Source: an uncultured Treponema sp.
GTDB lineage: Bacteria; Spirochaetota; Spirochaetia; Treponematales; Treponemataceae
DNA length: 64,000 nucleotides
Assembly: GCA_947166355.1 (NCBI GenBank)
Contig: CAMVDX010000005.1
Span: 101,650 to 165,649 of the forward strand
Direction of reading: 5' to 3'
Shown: positions 52,253 through 59,942 of the stretch, piece after piece
Numbering within the stretch: the stretch's first letter is position 1
Layout of the letters: each line of letters opens with the position of its first letter
Notes under the pieces: model-generated
What the model was told of the DNA's origin: nothing
Database searches by the model: none
The model's input: only the letters and a program-made list of their open reading frames with translations
Program-made: the position numbers and the translations under genes

Positions 52253-53155
52253 CTACCGTGCCCTTGCTTTGCGGGTAAAAATCTGATTGAGTACCTGAAC
52301 CGGTTCTGTTTTTGTGTCGAGAACAACAGGCATTACGCCGTGCTTTATGCAAAAGTCCTGCCATCGGGTTTGGTTCATTTCATTAAAGTTTCGCCATTCT
52401 TTTTTAAAGGCCGGCGAAGAAGTTGGCAGATTCATTTTGATTCCGCTTTCTGCATCCTTAAAAGTTACGGTTCCAAGAGAAGGCAGCTCATCGTCATTTT
52501 CATCATGAAGGTTTATTGCAATAACATCGTTTTTCTGGGAAAGATTTATAAGTGGCTTTTCCCAGCCGCCGGAACGAAAATCCGAAAGTATAAAAACAAG
52601 GGTTCGTTTTCGCAGAACTTTAGCTGCTGCGGTTATTGCGTTCTGGAGTACAGAACCAGTTACTGTTGTTGCAGGCAGCCGGTCAAGGTGATTTAAAATC
52701 TGCATTGTATTTTCTTTTCCGAGCGAAGGTTCGCACGAAAAATGGATTGCTCCGTCAAAAAAAACTGCACCGGTAGGGCAGGAATTGATTTCTGCGGCGA
52801 TTGCAACCAAAGCTGCGGTTTCGGCTGCGGCTGCATATTTTGTGCGCCGGCCACCGGTATTTTCCAGCTGCATGGAAAGCGATGAGTCAACAATCAGAAA
52901 AATCTGTAGCTCACGTTCCTCTTCAAATATTTTTATGTACGGCCGCCCCATTCGGGCTGTTACGTTCCAGTCAATTGTGCGGATGTCGTCTCCACGCATA
53001 TAATCACGAACACCTGCAAACTCAATTCCCTGACCGCGGTAAAGCGAGCGGAAATTGCCGGATTTCATTCCATCTGCAATATCCTCTGCCATCAGCCTCA
53101 GGTATAAAGCTTTTTTTATGAGAGATTCATTGTTTGCAAGATATCGTTTAGCCAT
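52253..53155 (-). CDS. DUF58 domain protein of the MoxR-VWA operon
   Basis: The 300-residue protein has the DUF58 core FRSLYRGQGIEFAGVRDYMRGDDIRTIDWNVTAR and a following VWA-like fold with a MIDAS-type DSSLSMQ. DUF58 proteins regularly pair with MoxR ATPases and the Bat proteins. It has no membrane segment. A repeat element (53171-53311) fills the space up to moxR, and the ATG has no clear Shine-Dalgarno. Confidence 0.9.
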   Translation of the reverse strand: MAKRYLANNESLIKKALYLRLMAEDIADGMKSGNFRSLYRGQGIEFAGVRDYMRGDDIRTIDWNVTARMGRPYIKIFEEERELQIFLIVDSSLSMQLENTGGRRTKYAAAAETAALVAIAAEINSCPTGAVFFDGAIHFSCEPSLGKENTMQILNHLDRLPATTVTGSVLQNAITAAAKVLRKRTLVFILSDFRSGGWEKPLINLSQKNDVIAINLHDENDDELPSLGTVTFKDAESGIKMNLPTSSPAFKKEWRNFNEMNQTRWQDFCIKHGVMPVVLDTKTEPVQVLNQIFTRKARAR

Positions 53156-53170
53156 AGATTACTCAGTTAT

Positions 53171-53311
53171 TGTCATGCTGAACCTTCGCAGCATAGCTGC
53201 TCGGAGACTCGCTAAAAACAGTCCACTGGACTGTTTTTACACTGCATAGCAGTGTCGCTCCCTATGTTTCAGCATCTAGTGAATAGCCCCTGAAACAAGT
53301 TCAGGGTGACA
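53171..53311. repeat. Intergenic palindromic repeat element in the Bat operon
   Basis: A 141-bp element with TIR-like ends GTCATGCTGAAC and GTTCAGGGTGAC fills the moxR-DUF58 gap. Inside is CGGAGACTCGCTAAAAACAG and the stem ACAGTCCACTGGACTGT plus ACTGCATAGCAGT, also present in the block at 6425-6490. The ends match the repeat inside the lipoprotein gene at 18634. If the operon is transcribed through, the RNA would carry strong hairpins that could lower downstream expression. Confidence 0.88.
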
Positions 53312-53320
53312 GTGCATTGT

Positions 53321-54316
53321 TTACGGAACCGGAATAAAGTCCAGAATCCTTGTTATAATATCATCAGTAGTAACATTGTCAGCTGCGGCTTCATACGAAA
53401 GTACGAGACGATGACGCAGAACATTTAATGCCACAGATTTAATGTCTTCTGGTAAAACAAAGTCTCGGCCTGCAAAAAGGGCCTTAACCTTTGCGCACTG
53501 CAGCATCGCAATTCCTGCACGAGGTGACGCCCCAAAATGAATGTAGCGTGTAATATCGTTGGAATTAGCAGTGTTTACAAGTGTACGGCCGGCCTGCTGT
53601 TTTTTAGAGTTCTCAGGACGTGTAACGGTAAGTATAGAAACAATGTATTCTACAAGCTTTTCATCGCAGGTAATTTTTTCAGTGGCAGCTTTTAGAGCTT
53701 CAATATCACCTGATTGAACAATCTTTTTAACCGGAATATAAGGAGCCTTTCCTGCGGTCTGTACAATTTTGATTTCGTTATCTGCAGATGGATAACTGAT
53801 TACCAGCTTCATCAAGAAACGATCCAGTTCGGCTTCTGGCAGGTTGTAAGTACCTTCCTGTTCAACCGGGTTTTGTGTAGCAAGCACAAAGAATGGTTCA
53901 GGCAGTTTATAGGTTTCTTCGCCGATAGTAATCTGGCGCTCTTCCATAGCTTCAAGCATTGCAGACTGAACCTTAGCAGGGGCACGGTTAATTTCATCAG
54001 CAAGAATTACATTTGCAAAAACAGGTCCCTTACGAACGCTGAACTTTCCTGTATTCTGTTCATAAATTAAAGTACCGGTAACATCTGCAGGCAGCAAATC
54101 CGGAGTAAACTGAATGCGTTTAAAATCAAGTCCGAGAATCTCTGCTACGGTTTTTATAGCAAGTGTCTTTGCAAGTCCTGGTACACCTTCTACAAGCACG
54201 TGTCCGCCTGCTATAAAGGCTGTAAGAATGTCATCAATAAGCTTTTCCTGTCCAATAAGTCTTTTTCCAGCTTCTGCGCGGCAGTCTTCTATTATATGCA
54301 CTAATTTATTTTCCAT
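53321..54316 (-). CDS. MoxR-type AAA+ ATPase
   Basis: The 331-residue ATPase has Walker A (GVPGLAKTL), Walker B (VILADEINRAP), sensor 1 (ATQNPVEQEGTYNLPEAELDRF) and an AAA lid with sensor 2 region. MoxR ATPases act as chaperones for VWA proteins, matching the DUF58 and Bat genes downstream. ATG 54316 is chosen over the TTG at 54322; the promoter -10 ends 8 nt upstream of it and there is no ribosome binding site. Confidence 0.93.
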   Translation of the reverse strand: MENKLVHIIEDCRAEAGKRLIGQEKLIDDILTAFIAGGHVLVEGVPGLAKTLAIKTVAEILGLDFKRIQFTPDLLPADVTGTLIYEQNTGKFSVRKGPVFANVILADEINRAPAKVQSAMLEAMEERQITIGEETYKLPEPFFVLATQNPVEQEGTYNLPEAELDRFLMKLVISYPSADNEIKIVQTAGKAPYIPVKKIVQSGDIEALKAATEKITCDEKLVEYIVSILTVTRPENSKKQQAGRTLVNTANSNDITRYIHFGASPRAGIAMLQCAKVKALFAGRDFVLPEDIKSVALNVLRHRLVLSYEAAADNVTTDDIITRILDFIPVP

Positions 54317-54324
54317 AGGCAATG

Positions 54325-54353
54325 ATTATACCAAAAACCGTATATTGTTACAA
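54325..54353 (-). promoter_or_regulatory. Promoter of the moxR-Bat operon, near-leaderless
   Basis: On the minus strand TTGTAA, 17 nt, then TATAAT; the -10 ends 8 nt before the moxR ATG. This is the best promoter match on this strand in the window and predicts a transcript starting at or next to the start codon. Confidence 0.7.
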
Positions 54354-54370
54354 ATATACAGAAGATTGTG

Positions 54371-54541
54371 TGATGACAGAATGCGGAGCGGAAAACACAA
54401 TGAGCTGCATCGAGGAGTTTTGGCGTTTAGCCATCGAAAACAATCCGAGGATTTTTCAAAGAAAAACCGCAGGATTGTTAACACAAAAAACTAGCTCGCC
54501 CGCAGCTCAGTGTGGTTTTCCGCGGGAGCATTCTGTCATCA
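54371..54541. repeat. 171-bp inverted-repeat element between moxR and aminotransferase
   Basis: The ends TGATGACAGAATGC and GCATTCTGTCATCA are exact reverse complements over 14 nt, and complementarity continues inward (CGGAAAAC.. with GGTTTTCCG, GAGCTGC with GCAGCTC), then an inner ACAATCC/GGATTGT pair. It could be a small non-autonomous mobile element or a structured RNA. It fills the 310-nt divergent gap together with the two flanking promoters. The overlapping 80-aa ORF at 54322 is a by-product. Confidence 0.8.
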
Positions 54542-54588
54542 TAAGAACTCTTAAATATGCATAAATATACAAAAAATTTGTATAATTA

Positions 54589-54617
54589 TTGACTAAGCAA
54601 TCACAAATTCGCATAAT
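54589..54617 (+). promoter_or_regulatory. Promoter of the aminotransferase gene, near-leaderless
   Basis: TTGACT, 17 nt, CATAAT; the -10 ends 9 nt before the ATG and no Shine-Dalgarno is present. Confidence 0.65.
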
Positions 54618-54626
54618 TAGAACATT

Positions 54627-55916
54627 ATGATTAACCCATTAGCACAACAATTAAACGAAACTCTTTCAGGTTCAGTTGTAGACGCGCTCATGTCTGATAT
54701 GGGAAAGCGCCTTTATTTTCCAAACGGAATTATTTCTCAGGGTGGCGAAGCTGCAAAAGATGCACACTTCGCAAACGGTACAATCGGTATGGCAGTTGCT
54801 CAGGGTACACCAATTGAGCTTGATTCCTACAAAAAGAATATGCCGTCGCTCACTCCGCGCGAAACAGTTGCTTATGCAAAAACAGCTGGTAATCCAGACC
54901 TCCGTGCTTTATGGAAAGAAAAAATCATAGAAAAAAATCCGTCGCTTAAAGACAAGCAGTTTTCACTGCCAATTCTTGTTCCTGGACTCACAGCAGTTCT
55001 TTCTTATGTTTGCGACCTTTTTGTTGATGTAGACAAGCCGCTTCTTGCTGCTGACCCTTGCTGGGATAACTACGAATTGATTGCAGCAGCCCGCCGTGGC
55101 GCTGAGTTCCATCAGTTCAAATGCTTTGAGAACGGAAAGTTTAATATTCCAGATCTTGAAGCAAAAATGAAAGCAGATGCAGAAAAATACGGTTCAGTTC
55201 GAGTAATCCTCAACTTCCCTCAGAATCCTTCTGGTTATAGTCCTACAGTTTCTGAAGCAAAAGAAATCGTACGTATTGTCCGCGAAATTGCTGAATCTGG
55301 TAAAAAGGTTCTTGTTCTTTCTGATGATGCTTACTTTGGACTCAACTATGAAGCAGATATTGAACCTCAGTCGCTCTTTGCTTATATGGCAGACCTCCAC
55401 GAAAATGTACTTGCAATCAAGGCAGATGGTCCGACAAAAGAAGATTTCGCCTGGGGCTTCCGTGCAGGATTTGTAACTTTTGCTTCAAAGGGACTGTCTG
55501 ATGCTCAGTACACAGCTCTCGTAACAAAGTTTATGGCTGCAATCCGTTCTTCAGTTTCTTGTTCTTCAACTCCATCTCAGAGTCTTGTAATGCATGCTCT
55601 TAAAGATGATGCTCATAACAAGCAGAAAATCGAATGCCGTAAGATGCTTCAGAGCCGTTATGATCGTGTCCGCAATTTTGTAAATACTCATACTTCAAAG
55701 GTTCTTGAGCCGCTTCCTTTTAATTCAGGCTACTTTATGAGCTTCCATGTAAGTACTGGAAAAGCAGAAGAAATCCGCAAGGCTTTACTCAAGGAAAAGG
55801 GAATCGGAATTATTCAGATTGATCCACATACTTTACGTGTAGCTTTCTCAAGTATTGATGAAGATAAGATTGATTCAGTTTACACAAGCATCTATAATGT
55901 AGCTGATGCATTGTAA
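54627..55916 (+). CDS. PLP-dependent aminotransferase, fold type I
   Basis: The 429-residue enzyme has the class I/II aminotransferase layout: GLTAVLSYVCDLF, DPCWDNYELI, NFPQNPSGYSPT with the substrate-contacting Asn-Pro, LSDDAYFGL with the PLP-ring Asp and Tyr, KADGPTKEDFAWGFR with the PLP Lys, and a C-terminal Arg in LRVAFSS. Substrate is not certain; aromatic or branched amino acids or aspartate are possible. Its end overlaps the start of the solute-binding lipoprotein gene by 11 nt. Confidence 0.88.
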   Translation: MINPLAQQLNETLSGSVVDALMSDMGKRLYFPNGIISQGGEAAKDAHFANGTIGMAVAQGTPIELDSYKKNMPSLTPRETVAYAKTAGNPDLRALWKEKIIEKNPSLKDKQFSLPILVPGLTAVLSYVCDLFVDVDKPLLAADPCWDNYELIAAARRGAEFHQFKCFENGKFNIPDLEAKMKADAEKYGSVRVILNFPQNPSGYSPTVSEAKEIVRIVREIAESGKKVLVLSDDAYFGLNYEADIEPQSLFAYMADLHENVLAIKADGPTKEDFAWGFRAGFVTFASKGLSDAQYTALVTKFMAAIRSSVSCSSTPSQSLVMHALKDDAHNKQKIECRKMLQSRYDRVRNFVNTHTSKVLEPLPFNSGYFMSFHVSTGKAEEIRKALLKEKGIGIIQIDPHTLRVAFSSIDEDKIDSVYTSIYNVADAL

Positions 55917-57222
55917 AAAATTGATATTGAAGCATTCTAAGTTTATTTTTTCATCTCTATTACTCTGTACAGGACTTATGCTGTCCGGCTGTTCTAAAAC
56001 AGGAAGCCGACAGAATTCCCGTACAGTTTATCAACAGAATCGTATAGTAATCTGGACAAGCTGCCGCGAGTTTGCACAATATATAGAACTTTTTAACCGC
56101 CAGCATAGTGATAATAGTGCAATCCTTGTTTATAAAGAAAATCCGGCACTTTCTCTTCCACCTGCAAAAGATGAAAATCCGCCGGATATTATTGTGGGAT
56201 CCTGGCTACGCACAGATTCTCCTCAGAAAAATTTTAAATCGCTTTCATATCTTTTTGATACAAAAAAACTTACATCAGATATTTTTTATCCGCAGCTGCT
56301 TGATTCCGGCAAGCGCAAAAAAGTTCAGTATCTGTTACCTGTGAGCTTTAATCTTCCGGCAATAATTTTTTCAACAGAAAACAGAGAACTTATTCCAGAC
56401 AGTTATGTTTTGAACCTTCAGCAGATTCGCGAGACGGCGTCTGCTTTTAATGAAAAAAATAAAAACGGCGCTTATACAAAAATCGGTTTTACTCCGCTTG
56501 GGAATAATGATTTTCTTTATCTGACTGCAAAAATGAAAGGTGCCGATTTTCACGAAGAAAAGGGTGAAATTGTATGGAACAGTCAGAAGCTTTTAAATGC
56601 TGTTACACTTATGCACGAATGGGTAAATACAGAAAATACTTCAGCTCAGGTAGAAGAAGATTTTACGTTTAAATATCTGTTCATGCCATATTACCGTCAG
56701 GTTTCTTCTGGCAGAACTCTTTTTGCTTATACAACCAGTGACAATCTTTTTAAGATTTTAAAAGAGCAGGATATTAATGTAGACTACCGATGGGTAGTTG
56801 AAGGGAAATCAATTTTCATCGAAGATTCTTGTGCAATGATGGGAATTTATAAAGGTGCTGCAAATGAGGTTGGTGCTACGGAATTTATTACGTGGTTTTT
56901 CCAGTCAGAAAATCAAAAGAAAATTCTTGAGACAAAAGAGAGTATGCATCTCGAAACCGATTTGTTTGGAATTGCGGGTGGATTTTCTTCTCTGCGTGAT
57001 GTAACAGAACATATTCTTCCAGTTTATTATAATCAGCTGCTTGCAAACCTTCCACCTTCACAAATGCTGACAGTTCCGCAGAAACTTCCGGCGCGCTGGG
57101 AAAGCTACCGTTCGGCAGTTGTTGAGCCGTACATACAGGCCGCTGTTACTCTGCCGGTCGGCGAACATGCACCAAGCCTCCGCGATTACGAAAAAGAGTG
57201 GCGTAAGAAAGTCTTTGATTGA
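55906..57222 (+). CDS. Extracellular solute-binding lipoprotein (family 1-like)
   Basis: The 438-residue protein has a signal peptide ending in the lipobox LMLSGC and a family 1 solute-binding-type domain (RIVIWTSCREFAQYIELFNRQ, PPDIIVGSWLR, VIKEDSCAMMGIYKGA-like late lobe). It probably binds a sugar or oligosaccharide at the outer face of the inner membrane. The ATG at 55906 is inside the aminotransferase gene and has no ribosome binding site, so translation is presumably coupled. No permease genes follow, so its transporter partner is elsewhere. Confidence 0.82.
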   Translation: MHCKKLILKHSKFIFSSLLLCTGLMLSGCSKTGSRQNSRTVYQQNRIVIWTSCREFAQYIELFNRQHSDNSAILVYKENPALSLPPAKDENPPDIIVGSWLRTDSPQKNFKSLSYLFDTKKLTSDIFYPQLLDSGKRKKVQYLLPVSFNLPAIIFSTENRELIPDSYVLNLQQIRETASAFNEKNKNGAYTKIGFTPLGNNDFLYLTAKMKGADFHEEKGEIVWNSQKLLNAVTLMHEWVNTENTSAQVEEDFTFKYLFMPYYRQVSSGRTLFAYTTSDNLFKILKEQDINVDYRWVVEGKSIFIEDSCAMMGIYKGAANEVGATEFITWFFQSENQKKILETKESMHLETDLFGIAGGFSSLRDVTEHILPVYYNQLLANLPPSQMLTVPQKLPARWESYRSAVVEPYIQAAVTLPVGEHAPSLRDYEKEWRKKVFD

Positions 57223-57299
57223 TGCTCTTATCAACAGCAGCCTTGCTGCTGTTTCCTCTTAGCAGGGGGCAATGGGGGCGGCGATTAGCCCCCATTTGG

Positions 57300-59882
57300 T
57301 TATTTAAAAAGTTCCAGCGCAAATCTAACAGTATCCATTGCATCTTTGCCGTAGAAGTCGGCGCCAATCTGGTCAGCATATTCCTGAGTCATAACGGCAC
57401 CTCCTACGCAGGTCTTTGCCCACGGACATTCCTTTCGCAGCAGCTTGATTGTTTCTTCCATAGCGGCAACAGTTGTGGTCATTAAAGCGGACAATCCAAC
57501 CAGCATAACATGATCTTTTTTGCAGGCTTCAACAACGACTTCCGGCGGTACGTCCTTGCCAAGATCAATTACTTCAAAGTCATAATTTTCCAGCAGAACC
57601 TTTACGATGTTTTTTCCAATATCGTGAATGTCGCCCTTTACAGTTGCGATGATAATCTTTCCTTTAGGCGCACCCTTCTTGCCAGATTTTTCCATGTAGT
57701 CCCGGATTTCTCCAAAGGCAGCTTTAGCTGCTTCTGCCGCCATCAAAAGCTGGGGCAGGTACATTGTCTTTTTCTCAAAGCGCTTTCCAACATAGTCCAG
57801 GCCCGGAATCAGGTGCTCGTTGATGATTGTGAGGGACTCGGTGTTTTTTAAGAGTTCTCGGGTCGCCGCGGCGGCATCGGTTTTCAGTCCGTGAATTATT
57901 GCGTTGCTTAAATTAGAGGTGGGGGAAGTCTCCCCCTCGCTCGCACTTTGTTGCTCGCTACCCCCTCCAGCGGGGGTGCCCCCCGCAACGCCCCCGGCAT
58001 TTCCGCCGGTGGTTGAGCCTGTCGAAACCACCATGTTGGCAAGTCTTTCTGTTTCTACCGTGCTCCACTCAATATAATCCGTACAGTTTTCATCACGGCC
58101 TGAAAGCAGGTTGTAACATCTCCATGCCTTAATCATCTCGCCCTGAAGCGGATTCATAATTGCAGCAGAAAGTCCTGCCCCCATGCAAAGGGTAAAGAAG
58201 CTGGCGGTTACAAACTCGCGGAGTGGTAAGCCAAAGCTAACGTTCGAAATACCAAGACTTGTGAGGCCTCCCATTTCGTGAATTGCCCGTACAGTTTCCA
58301 TAGTTGCAATGCCGGCGCGTGAGTCGGAACTAACAGCCATAGCAAGAGGGTCTATAATAATGTCAGATTTTTTGATTCCGTATTTTGCGGCCTCTGCGTA
58401 AATCTTCTTTGCAATCTCAACGCGGCGTTCGCTGTCTTCCGGAATGCCGTCTTCGTCCAGAGTAAGGGCAACTACAAGACCGCCATATTTTTTTACAAGC
58501 GGGAATACAGTGTCCATAATTTCCTGCTTTCCGTTTACAGAATTTATCATTGCCTTTCCGTTGTAGCGGCGGAGTGCTGCTTCCATAACGTCAGGCTTAG
58601 TTGTGTCTATCTGAAGGGGCAGGGTAGTTACATTCTGCAGTTCTTCGAGAACACGAAGCATCATTTCTTTTTCGTCAATTTCAGGAAGGCCTACGTTTAC
58701 GTCCAGTACCTGGGCGCCGGCTTCTTCCTGTTCCATTCCCTGGTGAATAATGTAAGGAATGTCTCCTGCGCGCAGGGCTTCCTTAAATTTCTTTTTTCCT
58801 GTCGGGTTGATTCGTTCGCCAATGAGAACCGGTCTGTTAGGCCCGCCAAAGTATACGACCTTTGTGTTTGAAGAAACACAGCCGATACAGCCTCCGGCAA
58901 CGGTGGTTTCGATACACCCGCTTTGCGGGCACTCAACCACCGCCTCTCCGTCACTACCGGTGGTTGAGTAGGCCGCAGGCCGTATCGAAACCACATTTTC
59001 CGCAATCCCCTTGATATACTCCGGTGTAGTTCCACAGCAGCCGCCAAGAATCATAGAACCCAGCGCTGCAAGCTCTTTCATTGCCTCAACAAACGCAGGA
59101 GCTTCAACATCGAAAACTGTTTTGCCGTCCACAACCTTTGGCAGACCTGCATTAGGTTTTACTAACACCGGCACGCTTGCTGCCCGGCAAAGGCGCTCAA
59201 CGGTCGGCTTCATTTCCAGAGGTCCAAGGCTGCAGTTTACGCCAACGGCAGAAACACCGAGGCCTTCCAGCATGGCAACCATTGTTTCAGGACAGGAACC
59301 GCTGAGGGTACGGCATTCCTTGTCATAAACGTTACTGACAATAATCGGGAGGGCACCTTCGGCAAGTCCCAGCTCTTCCATTGTTTCCTTGGCAGCAAGA
59401 ACGGCAGCCTTTGATTCGTAGCCGTCGTTCATAGTTTCTATCATTACGCAGTCGATTTTTTTGTCAAAGGCGGCCTTAAAGGTTTTCTTAAAAAGCTTTA
59501 CGCAGTCTTCAAAGTCAAGGTCGCCCATTGGCTTAAGCAGCTTTCCGCAGGAACCGATGTCAAAGGCAATGAAATAATTTCCATCAGGATTTTCTGCAAG
59601 AATCTTGTCGCGGGCAGCATTTGCATTATCAATGGCAGCCGCAATAAGGCGTTCAAGCTCCAGGGGAAACTTTGTGATAAAGGCACCAAAGGTATTTGTA
59701 TTTACGATATTGGAGCCGGCTGCAAAATAATTGTAATGCAGCTGAACAATGCGGTCCGGGTGCTTTGTATTCCAGGTTTCAGGGAGTTCACCGGGCTTTA
59801 AGCCCATTCCCTGTAAAACAGTTCCTGTTCCGCCGTCAAAAAATAAAAGCTCTTTTCCTAATAAATCACAAAGTTTTTTCAT
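57300..59882 (-). CDS. metH: Cobalamin-dependent methionine synthase lacking the reactivation domain, with repeat-encoded linkers
   Basis: The 860-residue protein has the homocysteine-binding barrel (zinc Cys in GVNCSLG and GGCCGTTPEY), the methyl-THF pterin barrel (GERINPTGKKKFK, DVNVGLPEID), a B12 cap (LPQLLMAAEAAKAAF) and a B12-binding domain with GDIHDIGKNIV. The C-terminal SAM-dependent activation domain of about 350 residues is absent, so a separate activase is needed. Two in-frame repeats lengthen the interdomain linkers, about residues 297-328 and 617-655. TTGATA-16-TATGTT lies just upstream; no ribosome binding site. Confidence 0.93.
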   Translation of the reverse strand: MKKLCDLLGKELLFFDGGTGTVLQGMGLKPGELPETWNTKHPDRIVQLHYNYFAAGSNIVNTNTFGAFITKFPLELERLIAAAIDNANAARDKILAENPDGNYFIAFDIGSCGKLLKPMGDLDFEDCVKLFKKTFKAAFDKKIDCVMIETMNDGYESKAAVLAAKETMEELGLAEGALPIIVSNVYDKECRTLSGSCPETMVAMLEGLGVSAVGVNCSLGPLEMKPTVERLCRAASVPVLVKPNAGLPKVVDGKTVFDVEAPAFVEAMKELAALGSMILGGCCGTTPEYIKGIAENVVSIRPAAYSTTGSDGEAVVECPQSGCIETTVAGGCIGCVSSNTKVVYFGGPNRPVLIGERINPTGKKKFKEALRAGDIPYIIHQGMEQEEAGAQVLDVNVGLPEIDEKEMMLRVLEELQNVTTLPLQIDTTKPDVMEAALRRYNGKAMINSVNGKQEIMDTVFPLVKKYGGLVVALTLDEDGIPEDSERRVEIAKKIYAEAAKYGIKKSDIIIDPLAMAVSSDSRAGIATMETVRAIHEMGGLTSLGISNVSFGLPLREFVTASFFTLCMGAGLSAAIMNPLQGEMIKAWRCYNLLSGRDENCTDYIEWSTVETERLANMVVSTGSTTGGNAGGVAGGTPAGGGSEQQSASEGETSPTSNLSNAIIHGLKTDAAAATRELLKNTESLTIINEHLIPGLDYVGKRFEKKTMYLPQLLMAAEAAKAAFGEIRDYMEKSGKKGAPKGKIIIATVKGDIHDIGKNIVKVLLENYDFEVIDLGKDVPPEVVVEACKKDHVMLVGLSALMTTTVAAMEETIKLLRKECPWAKTCVGGAVMTQEYADQIGADFYGKDAMDTVRFALELFK
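57920..58032. repeat. Composite palindromic repeat inserted in frame in metH (pterin/cap linker)
   Basis: GGGGGAAGTCTCCCCC, CTCGCTCGCACTTTGTTGCT, GCTACCCCCTCCAGCGGGGG and CCCCGCAACGCCCCCGG match the mnmE element at 39991, and the tail GGTGGTTGAGCCTGTCGAAA + CCACC matches 40957-40984. On the coding strand it encodes a Gly/Ser/Thr-rich linker. Confidence 0.9.
58901..58994. repeat. Two inverted palindromic repeats inserted in frame in metH (Hcy/pterin linker)
   Basis: Unit a (58902-58941) and unit b (58960-58994) are the same element, GGTGGTTGAGT...GTATCGAAACCACC, in opposite orientation but with different hairpin tips (CCCGCAAAGCGGG versus GGCCGCAGGCC). Together they form a 94-nt inverted repeat translated as a linker. 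Confidence 0.9.
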
Positions 59883-59893
59883 AGGGCAAGTTT

Positions 59894-59921
59894 AACATAT
59901 TTTTAATTTTCTTCCTATCAA
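59894..59921 (-). promoter_or_regulatory. Promoter of metH
   Basis: TTGATA, 16 nt, TATGTT; 11 nt separate the -10 from the ATG, without ribosome binding site. Confidence 0.5.
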
Positions 59922-59929
59922 AAATGGTG

Positions 59930-59935
59930 TAAAAT
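59930..59935 (+). promoter_or_regulatory. Candidate -10 of the ABC exporter operon, near-leaderless
   Basis: TAAAAT ends 7 nt before the ATG at 59943, with only A/T between. The -35 is poor and overlaps the metH promoter. Confidence 0.4.
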
Positions 59936-59942
59936 ATTTTTT

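Noticed and set aside
53171-53311. Possible CRISPR-like array
   Set aside because: Repeats are palindromic, dispersed and without regular spacers; no cas genes are in the window.
54322-54564. 80-aa ORF between moxR and the aminotransferase
   Set aside because: It spans the 171-bp inverted repeat and its start overlaps the moxR promoter; better explained as non-coding.
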